A stretch of 64,000 nt of DNA from JAFCUW01 sp049897565 (GCF_049897565.1 NZ_JAFCWM010000002.1:248001-312000), one strand, 5' to 3'. Positions 33,701 to 44,334 are shown, counted from the first letter of the stretch. The notes: generated by a model from the letters alone, not told the origin. Program-made: numbers and translations.

Positions 33701-33849
33701 CTTGCGAATCCCCCAGCGAATCCCCGAGGGTCAGTGCCGACAATCGAATCCCCGAGGGTCAGTGCCGACAATCGGACACGAACCCGGCACTAATCGTCAG
33801 CGCACCCGCACCACGGATGGGGCCGTGTCCGAATGTCGGCACTGACCCC
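33701..33849. repeat. Second inverted-repeat element of the GGGGTCAGTGCCGAC family
   Basis: It shares the start CTTGCGAATCCCCC with the element at 33149 and repeats a 28-base segment twice (33718-33745 and 33746-33773). The left arm ends at 33780, and a complementary right arm at 33824-33849 ends CACTGACCCC. The inner part differs somewhat from the first element, so the two are diverged copies. It lies just downstream of the glutathione peroxidase gene end. Confidence 0.82.
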
Positions 33850-33884
33850 ATTTTAGAGGTGGAGCAAGAGAGCGCTCACTGCGA

Positions 33885-34481
33885 TTAGCCGGCCAGCGCC
33901 TGCTCGATCTTGGTCACCATCTGCTTGTCTTCCGGCGTGACCTTGCTCGGGAAGTATTCCAGCACCTTGCCGTCGCGGCCGATCAGGTACTTGGTGAAAT
34001 TCCACTTCGGTTCCTTGCCGGTCTGCTTGATCAGGCTCGCATGCAGCGGATTGGCGGCAGCGCCGGTTACCGACGATTTCGAGAACATCGGGAACTTGAC
34101 GCCATAGGTGTTGTAGCAGAAGTCGGCGATCGCTTTCGAGTTGCCCGGTTCCTGCTTGCCGAAGTCGTTCGACGGGAAGCCGAGCACCACCAGCCCCTGC
34201 TTGCCGTACTTGGCGTACATCTTCTCGAGCCCCTCGTACTGGTTGGTAAAACCGCAATAGCTTGCCGTGTTCACAACCAGCACTACCTTGCCGGCGTACT
34301 GGCACAGGTTCTGCGGCGCCTCGTCCTGCAGCCGGTTAAAGGTTTGATTCAGGATGGCAGGACAGGCTGGCGCCGGCGCCGCGGCGGGCGCTGCGGCAGG
34401 GCCCTGGGCCAGAACGGCGCCGGACGAAACCGACAGCAAGGCAGCCGACAGGGACAGCAGGGCAATCGAGGTCTTGGACAT
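33885..34481 (-). CDS. Glutathione peroxidase family protein, exported
   Basis: This 198-residue thiol peroxidase has a signal peptide (MSKTSIALLSLSAALLSVSS... to VLAQG) followed by an Ala/Pro linker, then the glutathione peroxidase fold. The active-site segment NTASYCGFTNQYEGLE uses cysteine rather than selenocysteine. GFPSNDFGKQEPG and WNFTKYLIGRDGKV are the other conserved motifs. Export to the periplasm is unusual compared with cytoplasmic BtuE-type enzymes. It probably uses thioredoxin-like donors rather than glutathione, as bacterial Cys forms do. It diverges from the HD-GYP gene. Confidence 0.88.
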   Translation of the reverse strand: MSKTSIALLSLSAALLSVSSGAVLAQGPAAAPAAAPAPACPAILNQTFNRLQDEAPQNLCQYAGKVVLVVNTASYCGFTNQYEGLEKMYAKYGKQGLVVLGFPSNDFGKQEPGNSKAIADFCYNTYGVKFPMFSKSSVTGAAANPLHASLIKQTGKEPKWNFTKYLIGRDGKVLEYFPSKVTPEDKQMVTKIEQALAG

Positions 34482-34607
34482 GGTTTTTCCATACGGTAGG
34501 CAAGCGGGAATTCATTCTATGTCAATTTGGCAGCGCGCGCCCGCGCAACGGGTGTGTTGATCGAATGCACGGAAAAAGCGATGTCGGTGATGCTGCACGG
34601 CAATATT

Positions 34608-34616
34608 TGGTATGAT
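34608..34616 (+). promoter_or_regulatory. Extended -10 promoter for the HD-GYP gene
   Basis: TGGTATGAT gives an extended -10 element (TGN followed by TATGAT, five of six consensus matches) 26 bases before the start codon at 34643. No good -35 hexamer is seen at the right distance. Confidence 0.5.
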
Positions 34617-34642
34617 CGCTCATCACATAAGGAACTTGCCCC

Positions 34643-36019
34643 ATGTCGGACATCCGCCTCAACACTGCCGTCAGCACGCACTTCCTGGACAAACTGGTCC
34701 GGTTGGCACGCGCCAGGCCGGTGACTGCCACGCAGGAGATCGTCGACATGCACGGGGTCACGCTGGTGGCGCGCGGCAACCACCTCGGCGACGAGCATTT
34801 CGACGTTTTGCGCGGCGCGAAGCTGAAAAAGACGATCGAATCGTCGCTGCGGGTGGACGACGCGGTCGACACCGGCCTGGTCGTCAGCACCGCCAAGCGC
34901 GTGCTCGACACCAGCGCGCCGATCAACCGCATCCTGCTCGCCACCGGCGGCGGCGGCGCCACGCCGCTGGCGCACCTGGCACGCATCGAGTTCAGCGAGC
35001 CCATGCGGATGCTGCTGACGCTGGCCCAGCACGACAACCCGCACGCACTCGAACACGGCATCAGCGTCAGCCTGCTGTCGCTGTGCATGGCCAGGAAGCT
35101 GAAACTGTCGGACGACGAGCAGCATGTCGCCGTGCTGGCCGGACTGCTGCACGATATTGGCGAGCTGTATATCGCGCCGGCATGGCTCGAACCGGGCAAG
35201 CGCCTGCTGCCGCGCGAGTGGGCACACCTGGTGAATCATCCGCGCCTGGGCCAGATACTGGTCAGCGAGCTGGCGTCGTACCCGCCGGCGGTGGGCCGCG
35301 CGGTGGCCGAACACCACGAGCGCAGCAACGGCACCGGCTATCCGCGGCAGTCGTCCGGCAAGCACATCAGCGCGCCCGGACAGGCGGTGGCGGTGGCGGA
35401 GATGATCGCCGGCGTGCTGGGCAAGGACAACCCGCTCGAGCGCGCCGAGCTGGCGCTCAAGCTGGTGCCTGGCGAGCATGCGCGCGAGCTGGTATCGGCC
35501 ATTTCGGGCGCGCTCAAGCTCGAATCGAACTACCACGCTGCCGCGCACGACGAGACGCTGGGACGCGAAGACACGCGGCGGCTGTTCCGGCGCATCTGCG
35601 CGGTACTCGACCTCGGCGAAGAGATGGTGGACGGCCCTGGCGCCAAGTCGCCGCACTCGCGCGAACTGCTGGAGCAGGCGCTCGAACGCATCCTGACCAT
35701 CCAGCGCGCCTTCGTCAGCACGGGACTGGACGCCTACCTGAACGCCAATCACGGACTGGTGGAGGCGCCGGACGGCAAGCTGATGTTTGAAAAGGCTGTC
35801 GCCACGCGCGAGATCCAGTGGCGCCTGCGCGACATCGCGCGCGACCTGGCGCTGCACACGGCGCGTTCGCCGGACGAGAAGATGGTGTTCGCCAGCCTGA
35901 TCGAACTGCTCGACGACGACTCCGACCGCGCGCTGACGCATGAAGCGCAAGTGGCGGTGCCGAAGCTGGCGGCGCTGTCGCAGAAATCGTTCGCCGGCAG
36001 CCTGCCGTATGCGAGCTGA
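34643..36019 (+). CDS. HD-GYP domain protein, putative cyclic-di-GMP phosphodiesterase
   Basis: This 458-residue protein carries a metal-binding HD pair in GLLHDIGELY (about residue 169) and the GYP motif in EHHERSNGTGYPRQ (about 222-235), which define HD-GYP phosphodiesterases that cleave cyclic di-GMP. The usual Lys of HDxGK is Glu here, so activity should not be assumed. The N-terminal 130 residues and the helical C-terminus (from about 290) match no domain I recognise. There is no receiver or membrane segment. It is divergent from the peroxidase gene and stands alone. Confidence 0.8.
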   Translation: MSDIRLNTAVSTHFLDKLVRLARARPVTATQEIVDMHGVTLVARGNHLGDEHFDVLRGAKLKKTIESSLRVDDAVDTGLVVSTAKRVLDTSAPINRILLATGGGGATPLAHLARIEFSEPMRMLLTLAQHDNPHALEHGISVSLLSLCMARKLKLSDDEQHVAVLAGLLHDIGELYIAPAWLEPGKRLLPREWAHLVNHPRLGQILVSELASYPPAVGRAVAEHHERSNGTGYPRQSSGKHISAPGQAVAVAEMIAGVLGKDNPLERAELALKLVPGEHARELVSAISGALKLESNYHAAAHDETLGREDTRRLFRRICAVLDLGEEMVDGPGAKSPHSRELLEQALERILTIQRAFVSTGLDAYLNANHGLVEAPDGKLMFEKAVATREIQWRLRDIARDLALHTARSPDEKMVFASLIELLDDDSDRALTHEAQVAVPKLAALSQKSFAGSLPYAS

Positions 36020-36091
36020 TGCGTTCGCAGCCGCGCGAGAAAACCATCGCCAAAACTACTTACAGTGTTCGCAGAATCCGGCCAGGTCGGA

Positions 36092-36922
36092 TTACTCGAT
36101 TTTCAGTTTCGCCATCTCGGCGTCGAACTTGGGGAAACTCAACTTCAGGTCTTCGAGGATTTCGAGCAGCAAGGTCGAAATCAGCAGGTTGCGGTGCGTT
36201 TTCGAATTGGCCGGAATCACGTACCACGGCGCGTGGTCAGTATCGGTCGCGACAATGGCACGCTGGTACGCCTGCTGGTACTCATCCCACTTCTTGCGCT
36301 GCACGACGTCGTTCGGATCGAACTTCCATTGTTTGTCGGGATCGATCAACCGCTCTTCCAGCCGCTTACGCTGCTCGTCCTTGGAAATGTGCAGGAATAC
36401 CTTGACGATGATGGTGCCCGACTCGGCCAGCATGCGCTCGAAATCGAGGATCTGGGCGTAGCGCCGTTTGCACTCTTTCTCATCGATCATGCCCTGCACC
36501 ACGGTAATCAGCACGTCCTCGTAATGGCTGCGGTTGAACATGACGATCTCGCCCGCCACCGGCACGTGCGGGTGGATGCGCCACAGGAAATCGTGCGCCA
36601 GCTCGGTGCTGGTCGGCGCCTTGAAGCCGACCGCGCGCAGACCCATCGGATTGATGCCATTGAACAGCGCGGTGATGGTGCCGTCCTTGCCCGACGTATC
36701 CATCCCCTGCAGCACCAGCAGCAACTTGTGCGAGCGCTGCGCGTACAGCATCTCTTGCAGGCGCGCGATCTGGCCGGTGAGCTCGGTGGTCTGATCGCGC
36801 TCTTGTTGCTTGGTCTCGCCCTTGCTGTCGCCACTGTTGCCGTCGCGCAGAGGCTTGTCGTCGGCATCGTCCTCGCGCACCTTGAAATTTTTACCGGCGC
36901 GGAAACGTTCGCCCGCTTTCAC
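36092..36922 (-). CDS. Polyphosphate kinase 2 family protein
   Basis: This 276-residue PPK2 transfers phosphate between polyphosphate and nucleotides. It has Walker A VLQGMDTSGKDGTITALF, the lid-region FNRSHYEDVLITVVQGMI, and a Walker-type helix FLHISKDEQRKRLEERL. The N-terminal 55 residues are charged and extended. The start is a GTG at 36922 that overlaps the stop of the CoA-binding protein gene by four bases (GTGA); the upstream extension of the frame runs antiparallel to no family sequence. Whether it makes NTPs from NDPs or NMPs cannot be read with certainty. Confidence 0.88.
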   Translation of the reverse strand: MKAGERFRAGKNFKVREDDADDKPLRDGNSGDSKGETKQQERDQTTELTGQIARLQEMLYAQRSHKLLLVLQGMDTSGKDGTITALFNGINPMGLRAVGFKAPTSTELAHDFLWRIHPHVPVAGEIVMFNRSHYEDVLITVVQGMIDEKECKRRYAQILDFERMLAESGTIIVKVFLHISKDEQRKRLEERLIDPDKQWKFDPNDVVQRKKWDEYQQAYQRAIVATDTDHAPWYVIPANSKTHRNLLISTLLLEILEDLKLSFPKFDAEMAKLKIE

Positions 36923-37356
36923 GGTTGCTCCGTGGCGGCGTCCAGCGCTTTGCGCTCGATTTTCATGCAGCGGTTCATCACCACGTCGAGCCCGGCGGAA
37001 GAGACCATGTCGGCCGCCGCCTGGTTTTCGATGCCAAGCTGCATCCACAAGCAGCTGGCGCGAATCGCGATGGCGTCACGCGCGATCTCCGGGATCTCTT
37101 CGGATTTGCGGAAGCAGTCGACGACGTCGATCCGCAGGCCCTCGGCGCCGAGCGCGGTGGCGGCATCGCGCAGGTTGGCATACACCGGCTCGCCAAGAAT
37201 CTGCTGGCCGGCGCAGGTCGGGTTGACCGGCACGATGCGGTAGCCGTGGCCTTGCAAAAAGGCGGCTACTCCATGGCTGGCGCGCTCGGGCTTGGGCGAC
37301 AGGCCGACCACGGCGATGGTGCGGGCGTCTTCGAGGATCTGGCGGATGGTCTTCAT
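36919..37356 (-). CDS. CoA-binding domain protein (YccU family)
   Basis: This 145-residue protein is a single Rossmann-like CoA-binding domain: TIAVVGLSPKPERASHGVA (about residues 13-31), PVNPTCAGQQILGEPVYANL, IDVVDCFRKSEEIPEIARDA and LWMQLGIENQAAADMVSSAG. The family binds CoA, but its physiological role is unclear. Its stop overlaps the PPK2 GTG start, so both are co-translated. It is divergent from the amidase gene over a 144-base gap. Confidence 0.85.
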   Translation of the reverse strand: MKTIRQILEDARTIAVVGLSPKPERASHGVAAFLQGHGYRIVPVNPTCAGQQILGEPVYANLRDAATALGAEGLRIDVVDCFRKSEEIPEIARDAIAIRASCLWMQLGIENQAAADMVSSAGLDVVMNRCMKIERKALDAATEQP

Positions 37357-37500
37357 GGCGGGTAGATGGGTCAGTTGGGATGCCAGAAGCGTAACAGTTC
37401 GCCCGGGCGAATGTCGCCACAGTGCGGCGACGCCTGCGACGGCGTGGCTTTCCGGCGGCAAATGTGAAAAGATAGCGCTCTCAGCTATGGAGTGCGCGAA

Positions 37501-38115
37501 ATGACATTGAAGACTTGCCTGGCCCACGCTTTGTTCGCCGCCGGCGCCGTGCTCGCCGGCACGGTGTCGGCACAGACGCTGACAGACGTCGAGCGGCGCA
37601 TTGTGCCCGTTGCCCAATGGGGCGGCACGCCCGCCGACGCGGCGCTTGCGCGCAAGCACGAGATCACGCGCATCACGCTGCACCACCAGGGCGAGCCGTT
37701 CCCGCTCGGCAAAGACCCGGTGCAGTACCTGCGCAACCTGCAGACCTGGTCGCGCACGACCAAGCGCTGGCTCGACATTCCGTACCACTACATCATTGAC
37801 CTGGACGGCAATATCTATGAGGGCCGCAAGATCGAATACGCAGGCGACACCAATACCGAATACAACCCGACCGGGCACGCGCTGATCGAAGTGGTGGGCA
37901 ATTTCGAGGAAGTGCAGCCGAACCAGAAACAGCTCGACGCGACGGTCGACCTGATGGCGCTGCTGGCGGCGAAGCATAAGGTGTCGATCGACACGATCGC
38001 GGGGCACAAGGATCACTCGGCGAGCACGGTGTGCCCGGGCGCCAACCTGTACCACTATCTGCAGCATGGCTACTTCCGCCAAAAAGTCGCACTGCGCCTG
38101 GCCGCCGAGCAGTAG
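37501..38115 (+). CDS. N-acetylmuramoyl-L-alanine amidase / peptidoglycan-recognition-type protein
   Basis: This 204-residue exported protein has a signal peptide ending near VSAQT and an amidase_2 domain. The zinc ligands appear in ITLHHQGEPF (first His, about residue 58) and in IAGHKDHSASTVCPG (later His and Cys, about 162-176), with YHYIIDLDGNIYEGR between. It would cleave the amide bond between the glycan strand and the stem peptide. The ATG at 37501 is eight bases from GGAG; an upstream GTG at 37492 is less likely. A strong bidirectional terminator follows. Confidence 0.87.
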   Translation: MTLKTCLAHALFAAGAVLAGTVSAQTLTDVERRIVPVAQWGGTPADAALARKHEITRITLHHQGEPFPLGKDPVQYLRNLQTWSRTTKRWLDIPYHYIIDLDGNIYEGRKIEYAGDTNTEYNPTGHALIEVVGNFEEVQPNQKQLDATVDLMALLAAKHKVSIDTIAGHKDHSASTVCPGANLYHYLQHGYFRQKVALRLAAEQ

Positions 38116-38143
38116 TAAATCCTCGCTACAACCGCTACCTTAT

Positions 38144-38180
38144 AAACCGTCGTGTTCGCCAATGGCGAACACGACGGTTT
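38144..38180. terminator. Bidirectional intrinsic terminator
   Basis: A 17-base perfect stem (AAACCGTCGTGTTCGCC paired with its complement) with a three-base AAT loop ends in GGTTTTAT. It separates the convergent amidase and S41 peptidase genes and has A- and T-rich flanks usable in both directions. Confidence 0.85.
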
Positions 38181-38206
38181 TATGGCTAGCTATCAAATCA
38201 GATTAG

Positions 38207-39259
38207 CTACTTGCTGAGTTCTGCCAGACGCGCGCGCAGCAGTTGCGCCTTTTGCGGATCGCGCTCATCGGCGGCAAGCTTTGCCAGCGCCATCTTTTGG
38301 GCGCTGACCAGCGCATCGGCCGCAGCCACTTTCACATCCGGCGTGACGCCCGTGCCTTCCCAGTTGGTCTTGCTGATCGGGTTGATCGCCCTGCCGCTCG
38401 GCACGAACACGCTGAAATGGGGCGTCAGCTGCCGCATGCCGCCGGGATTGGCGCCGCCGCGCGTGGTCTCGCCGATCAATGTTGCGCGCTTGAGCTGTTG
38501 CAGGTTGTAGCTGAACTCTTCGGCGCCGGAAAAAGTGCGCGGGCCAGTCAGCACATAGACCGGCTTCTGCTGCCCATACTTTTTCCCTGGCACGTCTTCG
38601 GTTGTCCAGAACTCCTCGGTGCGCTCGCCTTCGCGCCAGTACAGATTGTTCAGGTGGGTGCGCTTGTCGAACAGATAGCTGCTGAGGAAGGCGATGCTGT
38701 CCGGGCTGCCACCACCATTGCCGCGCATGTCGATGATCAACGCGTCGCTGTCGGCCAGCTGCGTCATCGCCGCGCTGAGCGCCTTGTCGACGTACTTGAC
38801 CGGGCCGAAGCCCTGCGTTTCCAGGTAGCCGATATTGCCGGGGAGTTTTTCCACTGTGCCGAGGCCGTAATTCATCGACTTGGCGCGCGCTCGAAAGCGC
38901 GCCTCGTCTTCGGCCGTGGGCGCCGGACGAGGGCCGGTTAGCCGCGGCGGCGCCGGCGTGTCGCTGTAGCGCACGTTCAGGTGAAGGTAGCCGCTGACGG
39001 CTTGCAGTTCGCTCGTCAGCAACACCGCGAGTCCCTGCGCGTCGGCCGCACGGTCATAATCGCCCCGTTTCTGCCTGGCGCGCAAGGCATCTTCTAGCTT
39101 GCCGGCAACTTCAGGAAAGACGTAGTAGGCGTTCAGCTCGCGGACCAGGTTGTCGATGAGCCGGGCACGGCTGGCGGCGTCGATGGCGGTTTGCGCCATG
39201 CCGGACGGCGCCTGCAACAACAGCACGGCCGCGATGCAGGAGGCGGAGAACTTGCGCAT
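38207..39259 (-). CDS. S41 family peptidase (C-terminal processing peptidase-like)
   Basis: This 350-residue protein has a signal peptide (MRKFSASCIAAVLLLQAPSG to MAQT), a helical N-terminal domain, and the S41 catalytic core. The core shows LIIDMRGNGGGSPDSIAFLS (about residues 185-204) and the nucleophile serine in LTGPRTFSGAEEFSYNLQ (about 250), with Glu in SGAEE. No PDZ domain is evident, so it resembles the tricorn or interphotoreceptor-retinoid-binding-type branch rather than Prc. It is probably periplasmic. The start at 39259 was preferred to 39292 because the signal peptide begins there. Confidence 0.87.
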   Translation of the reverse strand: MRKFSASCIAAVLLLQAPSGMAQTAIDAASRARLIDNLVRELNAYYVFPEVAGKLEDALRARQKRGDYDRAADAQGLAVLLTSELQAVSGYLHLNVRYSDTPAPPRLTGPRPAPTAEDEARFRARAKSMNYGLGTVEKLPGNIGYLETQGFGPVKYVDKALSAAMTQLADSDALIIDMRGNGGGSPDSIAFLSSYLFDKRTHLNNLYWREGERTEEFWTTEDVPGKKYGQQKPVYVLTGPRTFSGAEEFSYNLQQLKRATLIGETTRGGANPGGMRQLTPHFSVFVPSGRAINPISKTNWEGTGVTPDVKVAAADALVSAQKMALAKLAADERDPQKAQLLRARLAELSK

Positions 39260-39320
39260 GCGGCTGACTTTCCATGGTTGCAATGGCGCCAACTATAAAG
39301 CATTCCAATATGCAGCATAG

Positions 39321-39350
39321 AAAATAAAAAAAGGCAGCCGAAGCTGCCTT
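39321..39350 (-). terminator. Intrinsic terminator of the atp operon
   Basis: On the minus strand AAGGCAGC-TTCG-GCTGCCTT is followed by a run of seven T and TATTTT. It lies 21 bases past the atpC stop and is a textbook rho-independent terminator. Confidence 0.92.
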
Positions 39351-39371
39351 TTCATTGATGCATGAGTTGCG

Positions 39372-39794
39372 TTACCGCGTCTTGCGCAGGCGGGCGATTG
39401 CCGCCAGCTGGGCGATCGCGGTGGCCAGCTCGGACTGCGCCTTGGCGTAGTCGATCTTCGATTCCTTGTTGACCAGCTGCTCTTCGGCCAGTTTCTTGGC
39501 TTCAATCGCTTTTGCTTCGTCAAGGTCGTGACCGCGGATCGCGGTATCGGCCAGAACCGTCACGCCGTTCGGCTGCACTTCCAGGATGCCGCCCGCGACG
39601 AAGACGAACTCTTCTTCTTCGCGGCCAACTACCTTGATCCGTACAGCACCCGGCCTGATGCGCGTGATCAGCGGGGTGTGCTTGGGATAAATCCCCAGCT
39701 CACCCGCTTCACCCGGCAACGCGACGAACTCGGCTTCGCCTGAAAAAATCAGGGACTCAGCCGATACAACGTCAACGTGAATTGTGTTTGCCAT
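39372..39794 (-). CDS. atpC: F1 ATP synthase subunit epsilon
   Basis: This 140-residue central-stalk subunit has an N-terminal beta-barrel (MANTIHVDVVSAESLIFSGE, LPGEAGELGIYPKHTPLITR) and a C-terminal helical hairpin that can inhibit ATP hydrolysis. It is the last gene of the operon, 30 bases after atpD, and is followed by the terminator at 39321-39350. Confidence 0.97.
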   Translation of the reverse strand: MANTIHVDVVSAESLIFSGEAEFVALPGEAGELGIYPKHTPLITRIRPGAVRIKVVGREEEEFVFVAGGILEVQPNGVTVLADTAIRGHDLDEAKAIEAKKLAEEQLVNKESKIDYAKAQSELATAIAQLAAIARLRKTR

Positions 39795-39824
39795 GTGTTG
39801 TCCTATCGGTGTGAAGGAGCGCGA

Positions 39825-41225
<1,401 letters not shown>

Positions 41226-41257
41226 GTTCGTTCCTTCTATATATATTTAAAAACGGG

Positions 41258-42133
41258 TTAGACCGCTGCCGCACCGGCGACGATCTCGGAGAGTTCTTTG
41301 GTAATCGCTGCCTGGCGGGTCTTGTTGTAGACCAGTTTCAGCTCGCCAATGACGCTGCCGGCATTGTCGCTTGCCGCCTTCATCGCGACCATTCGCGCCG
41401 ATTGCTCGGATGCGAGGTTTTCGGCGACCGCCTGGTATACCAGCGCTTCTACATAGCGCACCAGCAGTTCATCGATCACGGTTTGCGCTTCCGGCTCGTA
41501 GATGTAGTCCCAAGAGTGGTTACCCTTGTCGCCTTCGAGCTTGTCAGCGGCCAGCGGCAGCAACTGCTCCACCATCGGCTCTTGCTTCATCGTGTTAATG
41601 AACTTGGTGTAGCACAGGTAGACGGCGTCGAGCTTGCCTTCCTGGTATTCGTCGAGCATGACCTTGACTGGCCCGATCAACTTTTCCAGGTGCGGCGTAT
41701 CGCCAATCTGGACCGCGTGCGACACGACCCGGATACCTACCCGATTCAAAAAACCCAAACCCTTGTTGCCAATGGCAACGGCTTCAATCTTGTTGCCAGC
41801 TGTTTCCAGCTCGCGCGTTTTCTGCGTCATCATCCGCAGGATGTTGGTGTTCATGCCGCCGCACAGACCCTTGTCGGTCGTAACGACGATGAAGCCAACA
41901 GCCTTCGCCTCGACGTTCTTGGCTTGCGCCATGAACGGGTGCGTGTATTCCGGATTTGCAGAGGCAAGGTTGGCGGCGATATTACGAATCTTGTCACTGT
42001 AGGGACGGGCGGCCCGCATGCGATCCTGCGCCTTGCGCATTTTCGATGCGGCGACCATTTCCATCGCCTTGGTGATCTTCTTCGTATTCTCTACGCTCTT
42101 GATCTTGCCTCGTATCTCTTTGCCTGATGCCAT
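41258..42133 (-). CDS. atpG: F1 ATP synthase subunit gamma
   Basis: This 291-residue central rotor shaft has the conserved N-terminal coiled coil (GKEIRGKIKSVENTKKITKA) and C-terminal helix (LVYNKTRQAAITKELSEIVA), which together turn inside the alpha-beta ring. VTTDKGLCGGMNTNI marks the conserved globular part. It lies between atpA and atpD as usual. Confidence 0.97.
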   Translation of the reverse strand: MASGKEIRGKIKSVENTKKITKAMEMVAASKMRKAQDRMRAARPYSDKIRNIAANLASANPEYTHPFMAQAKNVEAKAVGFIVVTTDKGLCGGMNTNILRMMTQKTRELETAGNKIEAVAIGNKGLGFLNRVGIRVVSHAVQIGDTPHLEKLIGPVKVMLDEYQEGKLDAVYLCYTKFINTMKQEPMVEQLLPLAADKLEGDKGNHSWDYIYEPEAQTVIDELLVRYVEALVYQAVAENLASEQSARMVAMKAASDNAGSVIGELKLVYNKTRQAAITKELSEIVAGAAAV

Positions 42134-42191
42134 GAGTCCTTACTCCTTTTGCGCTACCGGCGCCCCGTGCGGGCGACGCCGTTAAAGACAA

Positions 42192-43733
42192 TTAATATGC
42201 GCCGGATTTCTTGAAGTCAGCAACAGCGGCAGCCATGGCAGCTTCGCCATCTTTGTCGAGCTGCTTGGTCTCTTCGATCTTGGACAGGAGCGCAGCTTGC
42301 TTGGTCTTCATGTAGCCGTGCAGGCCAGCCTCGAACGCCAGGACCTTCTTCACTTCGATGTCGTCGAAGTAGCCCTTGTTCACTGCGAACAGCGACACGG
42401 CCATCAGCGAGATCGACAGCGGCGAGTACTGCGCCTGCTTGAGCAGTTCGGTGACGCGCGCGCCGCGGTCGAGCTGCTTGCGGGTCGACTCGTCCAGATC
42501 CGATGCGAACTGCGCGAACGCAGCCAGTTCACGGTACTGCGCCAGGTCGGTACGGATACCGCCGGACAGGTTTTTGATGACCTTGGTCTGGGCGGCGCCA
42601 CCGACGCGCGATACCGAGATACCCGCGTTAATCGCTGGACGGATGCCGGCGTTAAACAGCGAAGTGTCCAGGAAGATCTGGCCGTCGGTAATCGAAATGA
42701 CGTTGGTCGGCACGAAGGCGGAAACGTCGCCAGCTTGCGTTTCAATGATCGGCAGTGCGGTCAGCGAACCGGTCTTGCCTTTGACGGCGCCGTTGGTGAA
42801 CTTCTCGACATAGTCGGGGTTCACGCGTGCTGCGCGCTCGAGCAGGCGGCTGTGCAGGTAGAACACGTCGCCAGGATACGCTTCGCGGCCTGGTGGACGG
42901 CGCAGCAGCAGCGAGATCTGGCGATACGCAACAGCTTGCTTGGACAGGTCGTCGTAGACGATCAGTGCGTCTTCGCCGCGGTCGCGGAAGTATTCGCCCA
43001 TGGCGCAACCCGAGTACGGGCTGATGTACTGCATCGCGGCCGACTCGGAAGCCGATGCGGCGACGACGATGGTGTACTCCATCGCGCCGTGCGTCTCGAG
43101 CGAGCGCACGATGTTCTTGATGGTCGATGCCTTCTGGCCGATCGCGACGTAGATGCACGTCATGTCCTGGCCCTTCTGGTTGATGATCGCATCGATCGCG
43201 ACAGCCGACTTGCCGGTCTGGCGGTCACCAATGATCAGCTCGCGCTGGCCACGGCCGATCGGTACCATCGAGTCGATCGACTTCAGGCCGGTCTGCATAG
43301 GCTGCGACACGGACTGACGGGCGATTACGCCCGGGGCGATCTTTTCGATTGGCGCGGTCAGCTTGGCGTTGACAGGACCCTTGCCGTCGATCGGCTGGCC
43401 CAGCGCATTGACGACGCGGCCTTTCAGTTCAGGACCGATCGGCACTTCCAGAATACGGCCGGTGGTCTTGACGGTGTCGCCTTCCGAGATGTGCTCGTAA
43501 GCACCCAGAATCACGGCGCCGACCGAGTCGCGCTCGAGGTTCATCGCCAGGCCGAACGTGTTGCCCGGGAATTCCAGCATCTCGCCCTGCATCACGTCCG
43601 ACAGACCGTGGATACGGCAGATGCCGTCGGCGACGGAGATAACCGTGCCTTGATTGCGAACTTCAGCGGAACCTTCGAGGCCCTGGATGCGGCTCTTGAT
43701 CAGTTCGCTGATTTCAGATGGGTTAAGTTGCAT
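42192..43733 (-). CDS. atpA: F1 ATP synthase subunit alpha
   Basis: This 513-residue non-catalytic nucleotide-binding subunit has P-loop GDRQTGKSAVAIDAI (about residues 169-183), the arginine-finger region SISRVGG-type (GISVSRVGGAAQTKV, about 370), and a normal C-terminal helical domain. The N-terminal LNPSEISELIKSRIQG contacts delta. Length is normal for the family. Confidence 0.98.
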   Translation of the reverse strand: MQLNPSEISELIKSRIQGLEGSAEVRNQGTVISVADGICRIHGLSDVMQGEMLEFPGNTFGLAMNLERDSVGAVILGAYEHISEGDTVKTTGRILEVPIGPELKGRVVNALGQPIDGKGPVNAKLTAPIEKIAPGVIARQSVSQPMQTGLKSIDSMVPIGRGQRELIIGDRQTGKSAVAIDAIINQKGQDMTCIYVAIGQKASTIKNIVRSLETHGAMEYTIVVAASASESAAMQYISPYSGCAMGEYFRDRGEDALIVYDDLSKQAVAYRQISLLLRRPPGREAYPGDVFYLHSRLLERAARVNPDYVEKFTNGAVKGKTGSLTALPIIETQAGDVSAFVPTNVISITDGQIFLDTSLFNAGIRPAINAGISVSRVGGAAQTKVIKNLSGGIRTDLAQYRELAAFAQFASDLDESTRKQLDRGARVTELLKQAQYSPLSISLMAVSLFAVNKGYFDDIEVKKVLAFEAGLHGYMKTKQAALLSKIEETKQLDKDGEAAMAAAVADFKKSGAY

Positions 43734-43798
43734 GCTAACTCCTAATAGTTTCTTGATGCGTAGGGCAAGGGCGAGACGCCGGCGTGTGCGTTTGTTCG

Positions 43799-44332
43799 TT
43801 ACGAAGCGAGCGCAACATGCATCTGTTGCAGCTTGGCGCGTACCGAAGTGTCGAGCACTTCATCGCCGACGACGACGCGCACACCACCGATCAGCGATGG
43901 ATCCACTGTCACCGTTGGGTTGAGCTTGCGGCCAAATTTCTTTTCCAGCGTCGATACCAGTTGCGCGACCTGAGCGCCGTCGATCTCGAACGCGCTGGTG
44001 ATGGCCGCGTCGGCGGCACCTTCCTGGGCGTTCTTGAGCACATGGAACTGCTCGCCGATTTCCGGCAACAGCGACACGCGACGGTTCTCGATCAGCACGT
44101 TGATGAAGTTTTTGGCTTCAGCCGGCATCGGCGAGCGCACCAGCGACAGCAACGTTTCGGCCACTTGTGGCGCCGTCACGTTGGGGTTGCGGGCAAAATC
44201 CTGGACGTCCGAATTGGCGCCGATGCGGGCCAATTCGGACACTAACTCGGACCAGGCGGCCATGTCGCCGGTTTGGGCGACACGGAACAACGCTTCGGCG
44301 TAAGGACGGGCGACGGTTGCGAGTTCGGCCAT
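43799..44332 (-). CDS. atpH: F1 ATP synthase subunit delta
   Basis: This 177-residue peripheral-stalk subunit joins the b dimer to the top of F1. It shows ATVARPYAEALFRVAQ at the N-terminus and the C-terminal family motif DPSLIGGVRVVVGDEVLDTS. It is located two bases after atpF, in standard order. Confidence 0.97.
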   Translation of the reverse strand: MAELATVARPYAEALFRVAQTGDMAAWSELVSELARIGANSDVQDFARNPNVTAPQVAETLLSLVRSPMPAEAKNFINVLIENRRVSLLPEIGEQFHVLKNAQEGAADAAITSAFEIDGAQVAQLVSTLEKKFGRKLNPTVTVDPSLIGGVRVVVGDEVLDTSVRAKLQQMHVALAS

Positions 44333-44334
44333 AA

